Part shown: positions 52,901-63,675 of the stretch, one piece after another
Layout of the letters: each line of letters begins with the position of its first letter
Numbering within the stretch: position 1 is the first letter of the stretch
From: Dendrolimus kikuchii
Lineage: Eukaryota; Arthropoda; Insecta; Lepidoptera; Lasiocampidae
Assembly (NCBI GenBank): GCA_019925095.2
Contig: CM034395.1
Location: 14,554,213-14,618,212, forward strand
Length of the DNA: 64,000 bases
Direction: 5' to 3'
Program-made: the position numbers and the translations under genes
The notes under the pieces: model-generated
Seen by the model: the letters and a program-made list of their open reading frames with translations, nothing else
Databases searched by the model: none
What the model was told of the DNA's origin: nothing

Positions 52901-54368
52901 TGGCAACCGCATATACAACATTGCCCATGCTATACTGCCTTGGCCTCGTGCAGAAGTCATCAGAGTGGTCTCCAGCGATATTGACCTTCACCAAGTTATC
53001 ACCAATAGGAATTGTGATGTCTTCTGTAAGTTCAACTCTGAAACTACTTGCTTCACCACAGATGTCTATGTTCATTAAGTCACATGTGGCTCCAGTAACC
53101 TTAGATAAGTTAACTCCATTTTTAGAAACATTCAGTATCACATCTTCTCGGTTAATTACTGTCTGACCTATGATTAAGACAACATCTCCCAAATCAACAT
53201 CGGTGGCAACGGCTGTAGTTTTAATTTCCACTTTATCAACTAGGAGCTCAAACTCAACTTGTCCTACCGCACGCACCAAACTATTGTTAAAGCCTTTCAA
53301 AACAATCTCAACAGGGGTAACCTTTAGTTTTATAGCGTCTACTGCTGCCTTAGAGATCACATTAAGTTCACTGCCTGTGTCTAAGTATGCTTTCATATAA
53401 ACACCATTTACTGTTACAGTCTTCTTATATAAATCATTGTAATGTGCCAACAGTTGGATCCTTTTTATATTGTCCAGTGAGTTGCAGGAAGTAGCCACAT
53501 GTCCAGTTTTACCGCACCTAAAGCACTTCCGCTTGTCAGGTAATTTACAAACAGTTGCTATATGACCTACTTCATTACAGCGATAGCAGATGGATGGCTT
53601 CTTTGCACTTAAGTCCTTTTGCGAGTTGTCACTAAATGATTCACCAACTCTAGGTGTCCCAATTGATCTTGGCATGGTATTTAGTACCTTTAAAGGGTTT
53701 GTTTGATAAGACTCCAAGGAAGACAGAAACCCTTCATATAATTCATCAGGGGTAGAGCATTGAAAAGCTTGCGCGTTTGCCTGTAGTTCCTGAGGAAGTC
53801 CCCGAATAATACATGATACAGCAGCTTCATTACTCAATTGGCATCTGTAACACATAGCTACTTTTTCTTGAAAGTATTTAGTCATTGATTCTGTAGACAT
53901 TTTCTTCCTTCCTATAAGCTCTTCTAAAAGGGTGGCGTAGTCATTGTGCCGTGGAAAGGCCCTAGTTATCATGGTTTTCCATTCATCCCAAGAATGGTCA
54001 TATGACTCTAATCTATTGAACCAAAGCCTGGCTTGGCCTTGTAGTTTTGACTGTAGTATGAATGACTTTGTATCATCATTCCATCCATATATAGTGCCTA
54101 ATTGCTCTATTTTCTTAATCCAGCTTCTAATATTAATGTCTCTGTTTTCAGGATCAAAGTCAGGAACCAATTTTTCTGTGTTCTGTAGCTTATTAATGCC
54201 GGTTGGAACAATGTGACTTTCGTCGTAAATTGACCTTTGTATTGCTTCGTCAACTTTTCTTTTTATGAGTTTGTCGACACGCTTCGAAGATTGTGGGACA
54301 GACTCACTCACCTGTGATCGGTTTGTTTTGGATCGTACATAGTACCCTTGTTCTTTGTATCGCTTCAT
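49965..54368 (-). CDS. Ty3/gypsy Gag-Pol polyprotein
   Basis: ATG at 54368 (MKRYKEQGYYV), 1,467 residues in one frame with no internal stop. Order: retrotransposon Gag (~60-240: WFNRLESYDHSWDEWK); two CCHC knuckles at ~261-295 (CYRCNEVGHIATVC, CFRCGKTGHVATSC); aspartic protease at ~330 (YLDTGSELNVIS). Reverse transcriptase lies at ~600-785 (KKKNGDYRLCVDYRDLN, FTNLDLFSGFHNI, catalytic FFMDDMLLS); RNase H at ~900 (EIHTDASKVGIAG). Integrase has an HHCC finger at ~1109-1147, core Asp at HIDHLGPF and LISDRNLAF, and Glu in NGQVERYNR. The tail is GDLVLWK then DSLRTYRS. Gag and Pol are fused without a frameshift. All catalytic residues are present. Confidence 0.95.
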   Translation of the reverse strand: MKRYKEQGYYVRSKTNRSQVSESVPQSSKRVDKLIKRKVDEAIQRSIYDESHIVPTGINKLQNTEKLVPDFDPENRDINIRSWIKKIEQLGTIYGWNDDTKSFILQSKLQGQARLWFNRLESYDHSWDEWKTMITRAFPRHNDYATLLEELIGRKKMSTESMTKYFQEKVAMCYRCQLSNEAAVSCIIRGLPQELQANAQAFQCSTPDELYEGFLSSLESYQTNPLKVLNTMPRSIGTPRVGESFSDNSQKDLSAKKPSICYRCNEVGHIATVCKLPDKRKCFRCGKTGHVATSCNSLDNIKRIQLLAHYNDLYKKTVTVNGVYMKAYLDTGSELNVISKAAVDAIKLKVTPVEIVLKGFNNSLVRAVGQVEFELLVDKVEIKTTAVATDVDLGDVVLIIGQTVINREDVILNVSKNGVNLSKVTGATCDLMNIDICGEASSFRVELTEDITIPIGDNLVKVNIAGDHSDDFCTRPRQYSMGNVVYAVASTMLRNGKGYVRVCNIGTGPISWKKGMMVARADRCTDIEVSSNLLTLRRVECGNNFDSELQNIKVGDIQANDLSNLIQLLTHHKDCFANTNKEIGCTNLGEMTIQLNVNKPVVRKPYRLAHSERQAVTKIIDDLISSGIVRESNSQYASPIILVKKKNGDYRLCVDYRDLNAITVKDRFPMPHIDDQLSKLAGKNYFTNLDLFSGFHNIKIHPDSIHKTAFITPDGLYEYLRVPFGLANAPSVFMRVIQKLVKLVGSDDIVFFMDDMLLSTENVADGIVLLDKVLIELQKADLKLNMRKCSFLMSEISFLGHEISAQGIRPGNQKIKSVSDFSKPNNIHQLRQFLGLCSYFRKYIKNYALIAKPLTDLTKKSSEWVWQGKQDDCFNELKLKLCSQPVLALYDPSLPCEIHTDASKVGIAGILFQKHNDIELKPVFYYSRVTSREESMYHSYELETLAVVDSLKHFRVYVFGKSIKVVTDCSAVRYTLLKKDLVPRIARWWLTIQDYDIQIEYRPGERMRHVDALSRNPPVDSSFKVTDNIESLIPIVNINMISSDDWFLTIQLQDDKLNNIIKQLTEGNACEDVANNYKIMNDRLYRKTLNGDRLVVPAFARWKFMQKFHDQIGHVGIKRCEELIKSDYWFPKMTRFIKKYVSSCLECSYSKGNYGKPSGELHPIPKPSIPMEVVHIDHLGPFCRTKRGYQYILMIVDSFSKFLIARPTRTINSVETVTVLKDVFSLFGYPKRLISDRNLAFTSRIFRSFSVQYQIHHTLNAIACPRANGQVERYNRTLLDAMRTRNIDPNMWNECLPDCIWGINNTMNESLGYHPYEIMFSHKGRLIPDLIGNGESASVHRKRQNASSRLEDRAKLLKHYYDKRHKPEKVFKKGDLVLWKQGPSGGEVKDVNNKLQVLYSGPYTINKVLNNGRYEIKSVKGMRGYKKFSGVVAADSLRTYRSAPECSETSSDDEVVTRDDLIDLLES

Positions 54369-54423
54369 TGTGGGTTTTAAAAGCGTTGTCGATTGTGAAA
54401 AGAGAAATCCCACTTCTGATTAT

Positions 54424-54627
54424 AACGGGTTGGTATTGGTAGTGTCAACAAATAAAACTGAAAAGCAATCTACTCAAAATTCTTATTATTTCTTGCCTCC
54501 AAAATCTAATTTAATACACTCTAAAAATGTCAAAAACCATACAATACGCCTCCTGTCACCTCTCCTCTCCTCTCCTCGCCTCTCCTTATCTCATAAACTT
54601 AACGGCTTGGCTTGTCTGTCTTTTACA
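54424..54627 (-). repeat. Gypsy 5' LTR
   Basis: Promoter-side LTR for the minus-strand gag-pol gene. The ORF starts 55 bases inside it. Confidence 0.9.
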
Positions 54628-55103
54628 AAATATTATGTTTATTCGTGAAATATACTACTTTGAAAGTAAAAATTATCATCAAAATCTAAAGAACTCTTAA
54701 CTAAAACTGCGTGAAACGAAACGTTCGGGAGGACAGAAATTTATGACCAATCCCTTTTTTTTTGTGAGATTTTATAACCAGATGTTATATTGAAACGAGG
54801 ATTTTGGATCGATCGATGGATTGGTTAAAATCTGGATAGATAACCATTTTAGGATTGCGATCGAATATTGAAAGCCGCCGTAAGTGTATAACTTTAACGA
54901 ATAGTACTTAACGAATATTTTGGACAGCGATTCATAATATAGACATTGCATTAAAATATATGGTGGTTTCATTTTTACCGACTTCCATACTTACATTTGA
55001 CGCCAGTAGGCTACTAAATTTTTTTTCCAAAACCCTAATTCACAATCATTCATATTTACATTTTTTAAACTTTATTTGTGTACTACATCTTATACTATTT
55101 CCA
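54628..55103. other. AT-rich flank, possibly the right end of the Harbinger element
   Basis: No gene. 'gatcgaatattgaaa' near 54865 is the inverted match to 46789 noted above. Confidence 0.35.
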
Positions 55104-56330
55104 TTTCTTTATTTTCTCGATGACAGCTCCTATGGAAACTTGAACGAGCGTCTTTTTTACATGATGTATACATTATTTAATAAAAATATGACGCTTACGC
55201 ACGTACAAGGTCATAGCAGAGTCAGAGAAACTGACAGGGATGGAGCTATCGATAAACGTAACACGATAACAGACCCGATATTTTTTTACAAAGTGTAAGA
55301 AACTAAACTATTGCCGGATAATTTTGTACAAATTTATTAACTAATATTACATTTCATTACAAGATGTAATTATATTACGTTGATTCTTTATTTATTTATT
55401 TTAATCAAAATCTGATGAATCGTCTCTGTCACTCGATGAGCTCTCCCCAACATTTATTATAAGTTCCTGTACTTCTATATTATCGAATGCCACATGAATT
55501 TCCCAATCCGACGCTATAATGTTTTGGGTTCTTCTCACAATTTTTTCCCAGTGTTCGGCGGTTACTTCCACACATGCATTTTTTAATAAATCTAACATCT
55601 TGTTGCCGTAAAAAGGGGATGGGTATTGTTTCGAGCGGCGTGTCCTTTCATTTGTGCCCATATTAGTTCTATAACATTGTACTGGCAATGATACGGCGGA
55701 AGTTGAAGAACCCAATGACCACATTCGGCAGCTATTTCGTCGGTAATATATCTTTTAGAGAGGCCTTTTTCGATTTTAAAATATTGACTAATTGTACTTT
55801 TAATAAAGTATTATCCACATTTTCGCCATTACGTTGGAGCCAGACAATTATCTCTTGTTTTTATTGGCCTGCGTCGGCATTTTACCAATATGTCTGGAGT
55901 GATATGTAGCGTTGTCCATAATAATTATCGACGGTTCTTCCAGAGATTGCACCATTTCTTTAAACCATCCTTTGTAAATCTCAGCGTTCATTTTTTCAGT
56001 AAAGCATCTGACACGTATCTTTTCGTAGACCCTGCATGGCATATGATAAGGCGTTCACCTTTTCCCATTGGCACTGAACTAGTGGAAGCAGCGGTATCGT
56101 CAGTCCAGTTCTTAGATACTGTGTGGTTTGCATTTAACCAAGTCTCGTCAGTGAAAATAACATTTGACCAATCTGATATCTTTTTGGCTTCGATCAAAAA
56201 TTCGCAGCGAGCCATTTGTTGTATTAGTCTTTGTTCAAAACTTAATAAATATATGCGATTGATATCATTACTTATTTGGTCACAACACTACAACTATCAA
56301 ATTAGAACTGTCATCGAGAAAATAAAGAAA
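55104..56330 (-). mobile_element. IS630-like DNA transposon, degenerate
   Basis: A 23-bp exact inverted pair (tttctttattttctcgatgacag at 55104-55126; complement at 56308-56330) encloses a transposase pseudogene on the minus strand. Confidence 0.65.
55401..56215 (-). pseudogene. IS630-like (DDE_3) transposase, multiple frameshifts
   Basis: Pieces: VIFTDETWLNANHTVSKNW and GERLIICHAGSTKRYVSDAL; next frame KGWFKEMVQSLEEPSIIIMD followed by NATYHSR; then LPPYHCQYNVIELIWAQMKG; finally an acidic C-terminus (VGESSSSDRDDSSDFD). The blocks supply the three catalytic acidic positions (TDE, MDN, NVIE). At least three frame changes, one at an A(7) run near 56000, and no N-terminal DNA-binding domain. Related to, but clearly different from, the plus-strand transposase at 61728-63675. 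Confidence 0.75.
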
Positions 56331-56541
56331 TAGTATAATTACATCGCTTTCCCGCAATGGCATGATTGTTGCAACTACATAAATTGTAGATAAATTGATC
56401 AAGTGTTGAAACACACTCCCATATTCATACATTGTTTGTATGATCCTACTCACAATTAGGTAAGATATGAATCTTGATTTCTCACGAACGCTCTGGACGC
56501 AACCGGGATTTAACGCTTGGATGATGATAAACGTCATTCTT

Positions 56542-56616
56542 TTAGACTGGCCGGCAGAGTCGCCAGATCTTAACCTAGTCGAGCATCTTTGTTTTATACT
56601 GATAACTGAAGCGTAA
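56542..56616 (+). pseudogene. Tc1/mariner transposase scrap
   Basis: LDWPAESPDLNLVEHLC is the conserved WP..SPDLNPIEHLW block that carries the third catalytic residue. Only ~17 residues remain before the frame drifts and stops. Confidence 0.6.
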
Positions 56617-58931
56617 AATTCGGGAGCACAGTATGATGTCGAAAACAGCGTTAATAATCTCTTAATAGCCGGTCGTAGATATGGGACCCCATATCTTACT
56701 ATTCATTCACTTGCGTTACCATACATCAGTAGTAATTTTACATTACGTGTACAGAGCTTATGACAAATTTTATTCGATACTAAGACAAAGATGAACGGTT
56801 AGTAAGACACAACCGGCTGTTAGAGAACACTGAGTGTACAAAGTAAATACGCCGCATATCCCAAAGAACGAGAAGAGAATAATCATAATAAAAACCATAT
56901 ATTTACTTCATTTTCATTTATTTGCTCAACTTACTGACAATTTCGAAAATCACAGTTATTTTGACAATTGTTTTGCTTGTAACTATTTAATTACACAGTA
57001 ACAGCTGTCCACTATTTAAATGGGAAGTGGGTACAAAATGGTATTAAATATTCTTATTTGTTGGCCACAGTATGTTATTCATTATTACTACTAAGGTAGT
57101 CATTATATTACATACTTATATATGAATAGACAGGGTTGATACTTAGAAGTTTTCAAAGTCAGTAGAAATGTTGAAAATTAAACGAAAACATAATAAATAG
57201 AACATTGAAAAGGTTTCGTTGGTGTATTTATTATTACATTTTGAGACAAATGAGCAAATTTAAAGCGACAAAGACGTCACTTGATATAATACAACCGACG
57301 AAGCAAAACCGATATTAACAATACATTGAATCATTAAATTAATCTGATGACCATATTACGAAAGAAAGAAAAAACAAGAAGCGCGTATTTAAACCTATGG
57401 AAATACGAAAAAAAATCACAATAATGTCAATGGAATAACATCCTAGAGATAAAATTAAAAAAATGGTGTCACCTTTGATACCACTTAAGATTTAGTACTT
57501 AGAAATATTTTAATGGTGGGATCGTAGCTCATTTATATACAATACAGACAGTTTTAGACTTATACAAACAATCGAGTCCCCTACAAAATCTACTGGTTGC
57601 ACACATCTATACAATAATATTTATTTATTTAAATAAATTAACTCTGTATTAGAAAAATCTTGTTAATACTTAGGCTTCACCTGTGGTAATGTTACAGTTA
57701 TTGACTGTGGCCAAATGTCTTATTTATAAAGTTAAAAAATAAGGCCATTAACGAATAGCCACATTAGTGTTCATATGTATATACATACATTATCTCTCAA
57801 TATTTAACTATATTAACAATATCGCATCACAAATAAAGCAATATACCCATCGCTACATCTCCGCGAAACGGCTTAGTATAGACAGTTAACAACTATAACA
57901 TTATCCCAGATGAGACCCTACCTTTATATTAGATGGCATGAAGATCACCAGTCAATCAAAATTTAATGAGGATCACAGTAAAATAAACAAACTAGTCGCA
58001 TATTGACCACTATATTATAAAGATAATTTAAATAATCGACAGTTAATTTGAGTTAGAACCTGCAATATACAAAAACTAAATTATACATCGGAATTCAATG
58101 CAGATTTTAGTCAAAAATACAGCCGACGATTACAAATTCAAATAATTGATTGAATTTAATAGTGACAAAAATCAAGGATTTGTGATTTCGAGTTGTGCTG
58201 CTGAGGAATTTCTTGATACGTCTCGTCAAAATTAACACGTCATTATACCTCTAGTAGGTGATTGATTTAATATTTAACTTTTATGAGTTCAGTACCAGAG
58301 TGATATTTTAACTTATCCGCTTTAACTATAATATACAATTACTAAATGTTAAATACAAATTAAAGTGCGGCCCGTAATGACTAATAAGTAAGCGGTGGGC
58401 ATATTAAAAAAACAAAGTTGTTTTATTTCTCTATTATAGCTGTATGATTAAAATTTAAACTGCCAATATTGAATTCAGTCAGAAATATGAAAAATGTCTT
58501 GAATTTCACCTAAAATACAAAATTTTATATTAAGTGCCAAATCAAATTAACAGCCAATAAACATTTATTTGGATTAACCTTTGCTTTCCTCATTCTCAGG
58601 GAAAATGATAGGTTAAACCGCATTGCTTGTCCAATGTGGATTGACTGGTTTCACACACCGCGATGTGAAGGTGTAGGGGTGACCAATGGATGCTTGGTGC
58701 ACCACCATAAAGGTTTCACGAATTTTTGCTTCAATGCTTGTACATGATAATTATTTTAATATATACATAAGCCAAGAAAAATTGCCTATGCAGAGCAGAC
58801 ATGCTCTGTCAAAAATCAAATCCACATTGTAGGAATGAAACTGCAATAACTTAGCCATTGAACTAACAGGACTTATGCCTTACTATAAGTGTGCTTATTT
58901 TGCCTTAAAATCCCACAAAGCATTAAGGGTC
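56617..58931. other. AT-rich DNA, no gene seen
   Basis: May include the distal 3' UTR of the roadkill/SPOP gene (minus). Several tttatt motifs (AATAAA on minus) occur, for example near 57227 and 57620, but none can be chosen as the real poly(A) signal. Confidence 0.4.
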
Positions 58932-59018
58932 TTATTCATAATAAGTTAATGTATGTTTGAATACTTCTTTAAAGTTCTTAAGGAAGCGTTCAAACATACT
59001 TAAACTCAATATGAATAA
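58932..59018. repeat. 87-bp palindromic element
   Basis: Arms of ~39 bp (ttattcataataagttaatg... and its imperfect complement ending atgaataa), with only a few bases between them. MITE-like hairpin. Confidence 0.7.
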
Positions 59019-59437
59019 AACCATTATTGTAGATTTATTAAATCATAAAGCCATCTAGTTTATTTAGATTAAACCGCTTATCACAATAAATTCCGGGTAA
59101 TATAATACATTTGAAAGTATTTCAATTCCTTGTTGGAGAAATATGACTAAAGAAACAATGATTATTGTATAAAGTGCACAACAAAACTTTTCACGACATT
59201 ATTGCATTCAATTGCCTTGCTACTCCAAAATATATTTTAAAAGGCCTACTTTTACACTTTTACAAGTATATATAATTATTTTTTATGGGAACGTGAAACA
59301 CCAATCGTTTGACCCATGACAAAACCTTGCGCAATCACATCTCATTGCCAGTTTTTAAAAAACTCAAAAAAGAAATATCTGTACAAGATTATAATTTAAT
59401 TTTTAGTCAATGGAAACTACAAATCATGTACTCTCTA

Positions 59438-59877
59438 TCTCAAATACGATGATATGCCTGACACATCCCCTAGAACGTAACTTGTGGTAATATCTTATGC
59501 TTGACCTATGAATTAGATACAAATTTTAAGTATGTAAATATTTCTTACTGTTTAAAAGTGATATTACAATTAAATTCACGATGTTTTTCTCTTTATTTAC
59601 ACAAATTTCGTGTAACATTTTATTATTTAACTGACATATACTGACAGTTACTTACTAAGGGTATACTTATCACATTCTCTCAATGCCTTTAGTACGTAAC
59701 TTTAAACAGTCTGTTAAATAATAAAATTAATTTAAACATAATGTCACTTTTAAACAGTAAGAAGTATTAATTTATATCTATATAATTACAATTTGTATCT
59801 AATTCATAGGTCAAGCATAAGATATTGCCACAAGTTACATTCTACAGGATCTGTCAGCCATAACATTGTATTTGAAG
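59438..59877. mobile_element. Fold-back MITE, ~440 bp
   Basis: Left arm 59438-59560 and right arm 59740-59877 are inverted copies over about 100-120 bp. Identical runs include 'tcttatgcttgacctatgaa' and 'ttcttactgtttaaaagtga'. The middle ~180 bp is AT-rich without ORF. Confidence 0.85.
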
Positions 59878-61100
59878 TAGAAAGTTATCTATTAATTTTT
59901 TTAAATATGACATGGATATTACCAATTTTACACATGAGCTTCATATTCAAATACATCGTAATAATTTACACTAAACACAGCTGCAAGAAAACATTCACAT
60001 AAATGACATGCATAAAATATTTTAAACTCGGAAGCCTACATCCAAAACTACTTAACGCGCGTAAAGCGTCCGGCGTCGCCGCGCACTTTTACTTTTAAAA
60101 GTAAACAATTAATTAATTATACATTAAGCGGACCGCCGCTAGGGGGGGCCGCCCGACAAATAATAAACATTAGGATCGAATATCGTCTTGAGATCAATGA
60201 TAGTAAACGAAGGGGGCTGGATACGGAAATCCACGACCACTCGCCTCCACTGCCACGGCTCGACTGGCTGCTGCATATATGACAAGCATACTTTTGTGTC
60301 ACTTCAAAGCTTCACTTGTGTGCATTTCTGGAACTAAAACGTAATTTACGTTGATCCAGCTACCGCATTCAAAGGAAGCCAGTACCAACTTCATACTGGC
60401 ATTGTGTAAAATGATTTGAAGTGACACCAAGTTTGACTAACTATTATTCCCGATTGAATATTTTGAAATCAATCAGGTCCCCTAATTGGATCAATGTAAA
60501 TCAGCCTTCACCTCGCAAATTTTTGCTAAAGTGAATAAATCTTTCAGTGATTTTGAATATATACCTTTTTCAGGATTACTAATAAGTAATCAATAGAATT
60601 ATCTCGAGAATAATAATGTGAAAATGTGTATAGTCTAATTTACATTAGATAAAAGCGAGTAAAATACCATAAGTATCTTTTTATTAGTTCTCTAGAACTG
60701 TTAAATACTTTGATTCAGATAGGTTGGATTAGAACATTCACTTTCACAGATTCATATTACGAGCATATTTGTCAAGATAAATTGTAATCTGGTGTCATGT
60801 CATGCACCTACCAGTAAATGTAGACACATGTCAATTTCATAATGCGACTTTCGAAAAGCGCACAAAAGTAAAATGACAGCAGCTGGGCCTTAATTCTGCT
60901 ATTAATACAACGCTAGAATGTTTGAAAGTTGGCGTCATTGTATGAAAAACGAACCATTATGACGCCAGTGGTTGAATGGCGGTGGCAGTGGCGGCGAGCG
61001 CACACGACTAACGCCGTCCAGAGGCCGCCGGTCATCCGGCGTAGAACTCGAAGAGGTGCGGCGTGTCTTTGGTATGGAGGGCGCCGGGCGGCGGCGGCCA
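59878..61100 (-). other. Probable 3' UTR of the roadkill/SPOP gene
   Basis: Directly downstream of the SPOP-like stop codon on the minus strand. GC-richer islands at about 60050-60260 and 60960-61100; no other ORF convincing. UTR extent not determinable. Confidence 0.4.
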
Positions 61101-61254
61101 CTAGGCCAGCTTGGCGCGCTTGCGCGGCGGCCCGATGGGCGGGATCTGCTGCTGCTGCGTGGCGAGCGCGCGGAACGCCTCCGCGATCAGGTGCGGGTGC
61201 GACGAGATCATGTTCTTCCAGCCGGCCGTGTCCATCACGTCCGTCGCGTGACTC
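61101..61254 (-). CDS. rdx: Last coding exon of roadkill/SPOP (MATH-BTB E3 adaptor)
   Basis: After acceptor 'gatatttcag' (AG at 61256-61255) the minus strand reads SHATDVMDTAGWKNMISSHP, HLIAEAFRALATQQQQ and IPPIGPPRKRAKLA, then TAG at 61103-61101. This is the recognisable C-terminus of SPOP/roadkill: the 'ATDVM.T.GW..M...HPHL.AEA.R.LA' helices of the BACK region and the terminal PPRKR nuclear signal. The protein is a substrate adaptor for Cullin-3 ubiquitin ligase; in flies it targets Ci in Hedgehog signalling. MATH and BTB exons must lie further upstream, beyond 64 kb, because 61.3-64 kb is transposon. Confidence 0.9.
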
Positions 61255-61410
61255 CTGAAATATCACCGTATACAACTGACATGGTGCTTCTACTGCAACG
61301 CCACGACTATACAAACACATGAACATTCAATGAAAATTCTAATTCTGTGGGGTGTTTCATATCTTTTCTTTTAATAATCGGCAGACAAACACACATATTC
61401 TATACTAGCA
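61255..61410 (-). other. Intron start upstream of the roadkill/SPOP exon
   Basis: No other exon seen. The transposon cluster at 61411-64000 therefore lies in the intron. Confidence 0.6.
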
Positions 61411-61582
61411 CTTTTATCCGTGCAGGAACGGAGAAAGAATACAATTTCCTGCGGCCGGGCGGCCTGTCGTAAGAGGCGACAAGACAACCCACAGCCAGGT
61501 GGTAGGGCATTTGTCTGTCTCGATAGCTACCACCCTTGGTCTAAAGCATGCCTTCATAACAACCTTAGTTGTATTCCGGTAT
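61411..61582 (+). mobile_element. SINE-like element, copy S2, left part
   Basis: Starts 'cttttatccgtgcaggaacg', contains 'cctgcggccgggcggcctgt' and stops at 'gttgtattccggtat'. It continues at 63927 after the transposon, exactly where copy S3 reads 'ttccggcattagtgacc'. Confidence 0.85.
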
Positions 61583-61727
61583 TACAGACCGTTCACCGTA
61601 AGGTGTCCCCTGCCGTGATGTTGGCACTATTACTTGTCACTGTCAATCTGTTGTTGTCAGTTAGATTGTCTGTTGTGAAGTGTTCCGCTGGTTTTTGTGT
61701 TATTTAATATTATTTTTCAAATTAATC

Positions 61728-63675
61728 ATGCCAAAGCCATTTAAAAGCAGTGCAAGAGAGATTGTGTTGAAGCTGCGTGCTTTTTGTGAGAGAGAAAAGG
61801 CAAACCAAGCCCCGTTAATTCGACTCGATCAATTACGTTCACGAGTCGCCGCTATGACAGGTTAGTAAAATAGGGATACCAGCTTCAAACTCAATGCCTT
61901 TAGTATGGATAATAAGAATTTACTGACACAAAGAATTAAAATAAAAAAGTACATATCTCAGTGAATTTAATTTATTTCGTTATGATATGGTCCTTACTTG
62001 TATTTATATAAATATTTAATTTTATAAAAGGATGTAAATTTTATGAGTCTATTTCAGGCATGTCGGAGAAAACCGTGAATAGAATATCTAAAGAAGGTGA
62101 TGTTGCTGCCTCTACGTCTCAAAATCTCAAGTCTCCTGGAAAACATGGTCAAAAACGTAAAACGGCGGATCTTGATGATTTCGATTTATGCGTATTAAGA
62201 AATAAAATCCATGATTATGTATACTGTCAGAAAAGTTGTTCCTACCTTAAATAAATTACTTATTGAATTAAAGCTTGATATAAACTTTGGTGGAGGTCGA
62301 ACGACTTTGTGGAAAATTTTAAAACAAATCGGATTTCAGTACAAAAAGTGTGGTTGGAAGCGAAAAATGTTAATGGAAAGACACGACATAGTAGCACGGA
62401 GACGCAAGTATATAGATACTTTTATCCGTGCAGGAACGGAGATAGAATACAATTTCCTGCGGCCGGGCGGCCTGTCGTAAGAGGCGACTAAACAACCCAC
62501 AGGCAGGTGGTAGGGCATTTCCCCGACTGGGTGGCTACCACCCCTGGTCTAGAGCATGCCGCCATAACAACTTTGAGTTGTGTTCCGGCATTAGTGACCA
62601 GGTTCCAGACTCACTTAAGAGAGCAGCAGCGCATTTCTAGCACCTTTGGTGTTGCAAATGTCCATAGGCGATGGTAACCGCTTTCCATCCAGTGGGCCGT
62701 CTGCCTGTCTGCTGAACTCCTGCAATAAAAAAATAAAAAAAAAATACTATGAGGCAAAATCGTGTAGAAGGTCGGCCAATAGTTTTCTTAGATGAAACAT
62801 ACATTCATGCATCATATGCAGTGAAAAAATGTTGGCAAAAAGATGACGAGAACGGAGTACTAAGAAGTGATTCTGCTGGAACGCGATGGATTATTGTTCA
62901 TGCAGGTGGAGCGATGGAGTTCATTTCTAACGCTCAATTGATTTTTAAACCACAGAGTAAATCAGGGGACTAGAATGACGATATGAATAGAACAAATTTG
63001 ATGAAATGGCTTTCGGAGAAACTTATACCCAGTTTGCTTCCGAACTCGTTAGTCGTCATGGATAACGCTTCCTACCGTACCGTACAAGTGAATAAAGCAC
63101 CTACTATGAGTTCCTCAAAACTCCAAATGCAAGAATGGAGTACAAATAAGGGATTGTCATATTTACCAACAATGTTGAAAGCAGAGCTTTATCAAATTAT
63201 AAAAGAGCACAAAGAAGCGCCGATTTATGAGGCTGACCAATTATTGACAAGTACTGGCCATAAAGTGGTTAGGTTGCCCCCCTATCACTGTGACTTAAAT
63301 GCAATTGAGTTTATGTGGAGTTTTTTACAGAGACGAGTAGCTAGCAATGTCTGCCAAGAAGCTGGGAATATCGTGAAGTTAACCGAAGAAGCTTTTTCAT
63401 CTATAACCCCTCAGGATTGGCAAAAGCAGTGTGAACACGTAAAACATTTAGAAGACAAATTTTATGAACGTGATGGCTGCATGGATAATATCATGGATAA
63501 ATTCATAATTGAACTAGGAAATGACAGCAGCACAGATTCGGATACGTCAGATGACGACGTTTACGCAAATGATAGTGATATGTCTGGAATCGTTCCTTTC
63601 GATCATAATTACTGTCAGGAAAAATTAATAAATAATCTAAAATTTAAATTGTGTCATCATTTGCAACCTTCCTAG
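61728..63675 (+). pseudogene. IS630-like transposase with intron, broken by a SINE
   Basis: Exon 1 61728-61860 (MPKPFKSSAREIVLKLRAF), donor ACAG|GTTAGT. Exon 2 from 62058 after 'ctatttcag', in phase (ACA G|GC ATG TCG), with helix-turn-helix residues EKTVNRISKEGD. Lesions: one extra base near 62222 (KIHDY / TVRKVVPTLNKLL); a SINE at 62421-62743 with 5-bp duplication atact, after whose removal KYIDT runs in frame into MRQNRVEGRPIVF; and an amber codon at 62971-62973. Catalytic blocks: FLDETYIHASY, VVMDNASYR and LPPYHCDLNAIEFMW. The acidic C-terminus (DSSTDSDTSDDD) resembles that of the 55-kb relative. Inactive. Confidence 0.85.
62421..62743 (+). mobile_element. SINE-like element, copy S3, inside the transposase
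   Basis: Complete copy: 'tttatccgtgcaggaacgga', 'gaggcgactaaacaacccac', 'agcacctttggtgttgcaaa', 'cctgcaataaaaaaataaaa'. Target duplication atact at 62416-62420 and 62744-62748. Confidence 0.9.

Larger units (their letters stand above)
49714..54627 (-). mobile_element. Ty3/gypsy LTR retrotransposon, apparently intact
   Basis: 4.9 kb. The 204-bp LTRs (49714-49917 and 54424-54627) differ at one position (a/t near 49800 versus 54510). No env gene. On the minus strand a stretch 'tcagaagtgggatt' just inside the 5' LTR is complementary to the usual 3' part of tRNA-Leu and is a candidate primer-binding site. A weak purine run precedes the 3' LTR. Target duplication cannot be fixed because both flanks are A-rich (aaaa possible). 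Confidence 0.92.

Noticed and set aside
60913..61326. 137-codon minus frame over the roadkill/SPOP exon
   Set aside because: The real exon uses another frame with a proper acceptor and the recognisable SPOP C-terminus; this one is a shadow.
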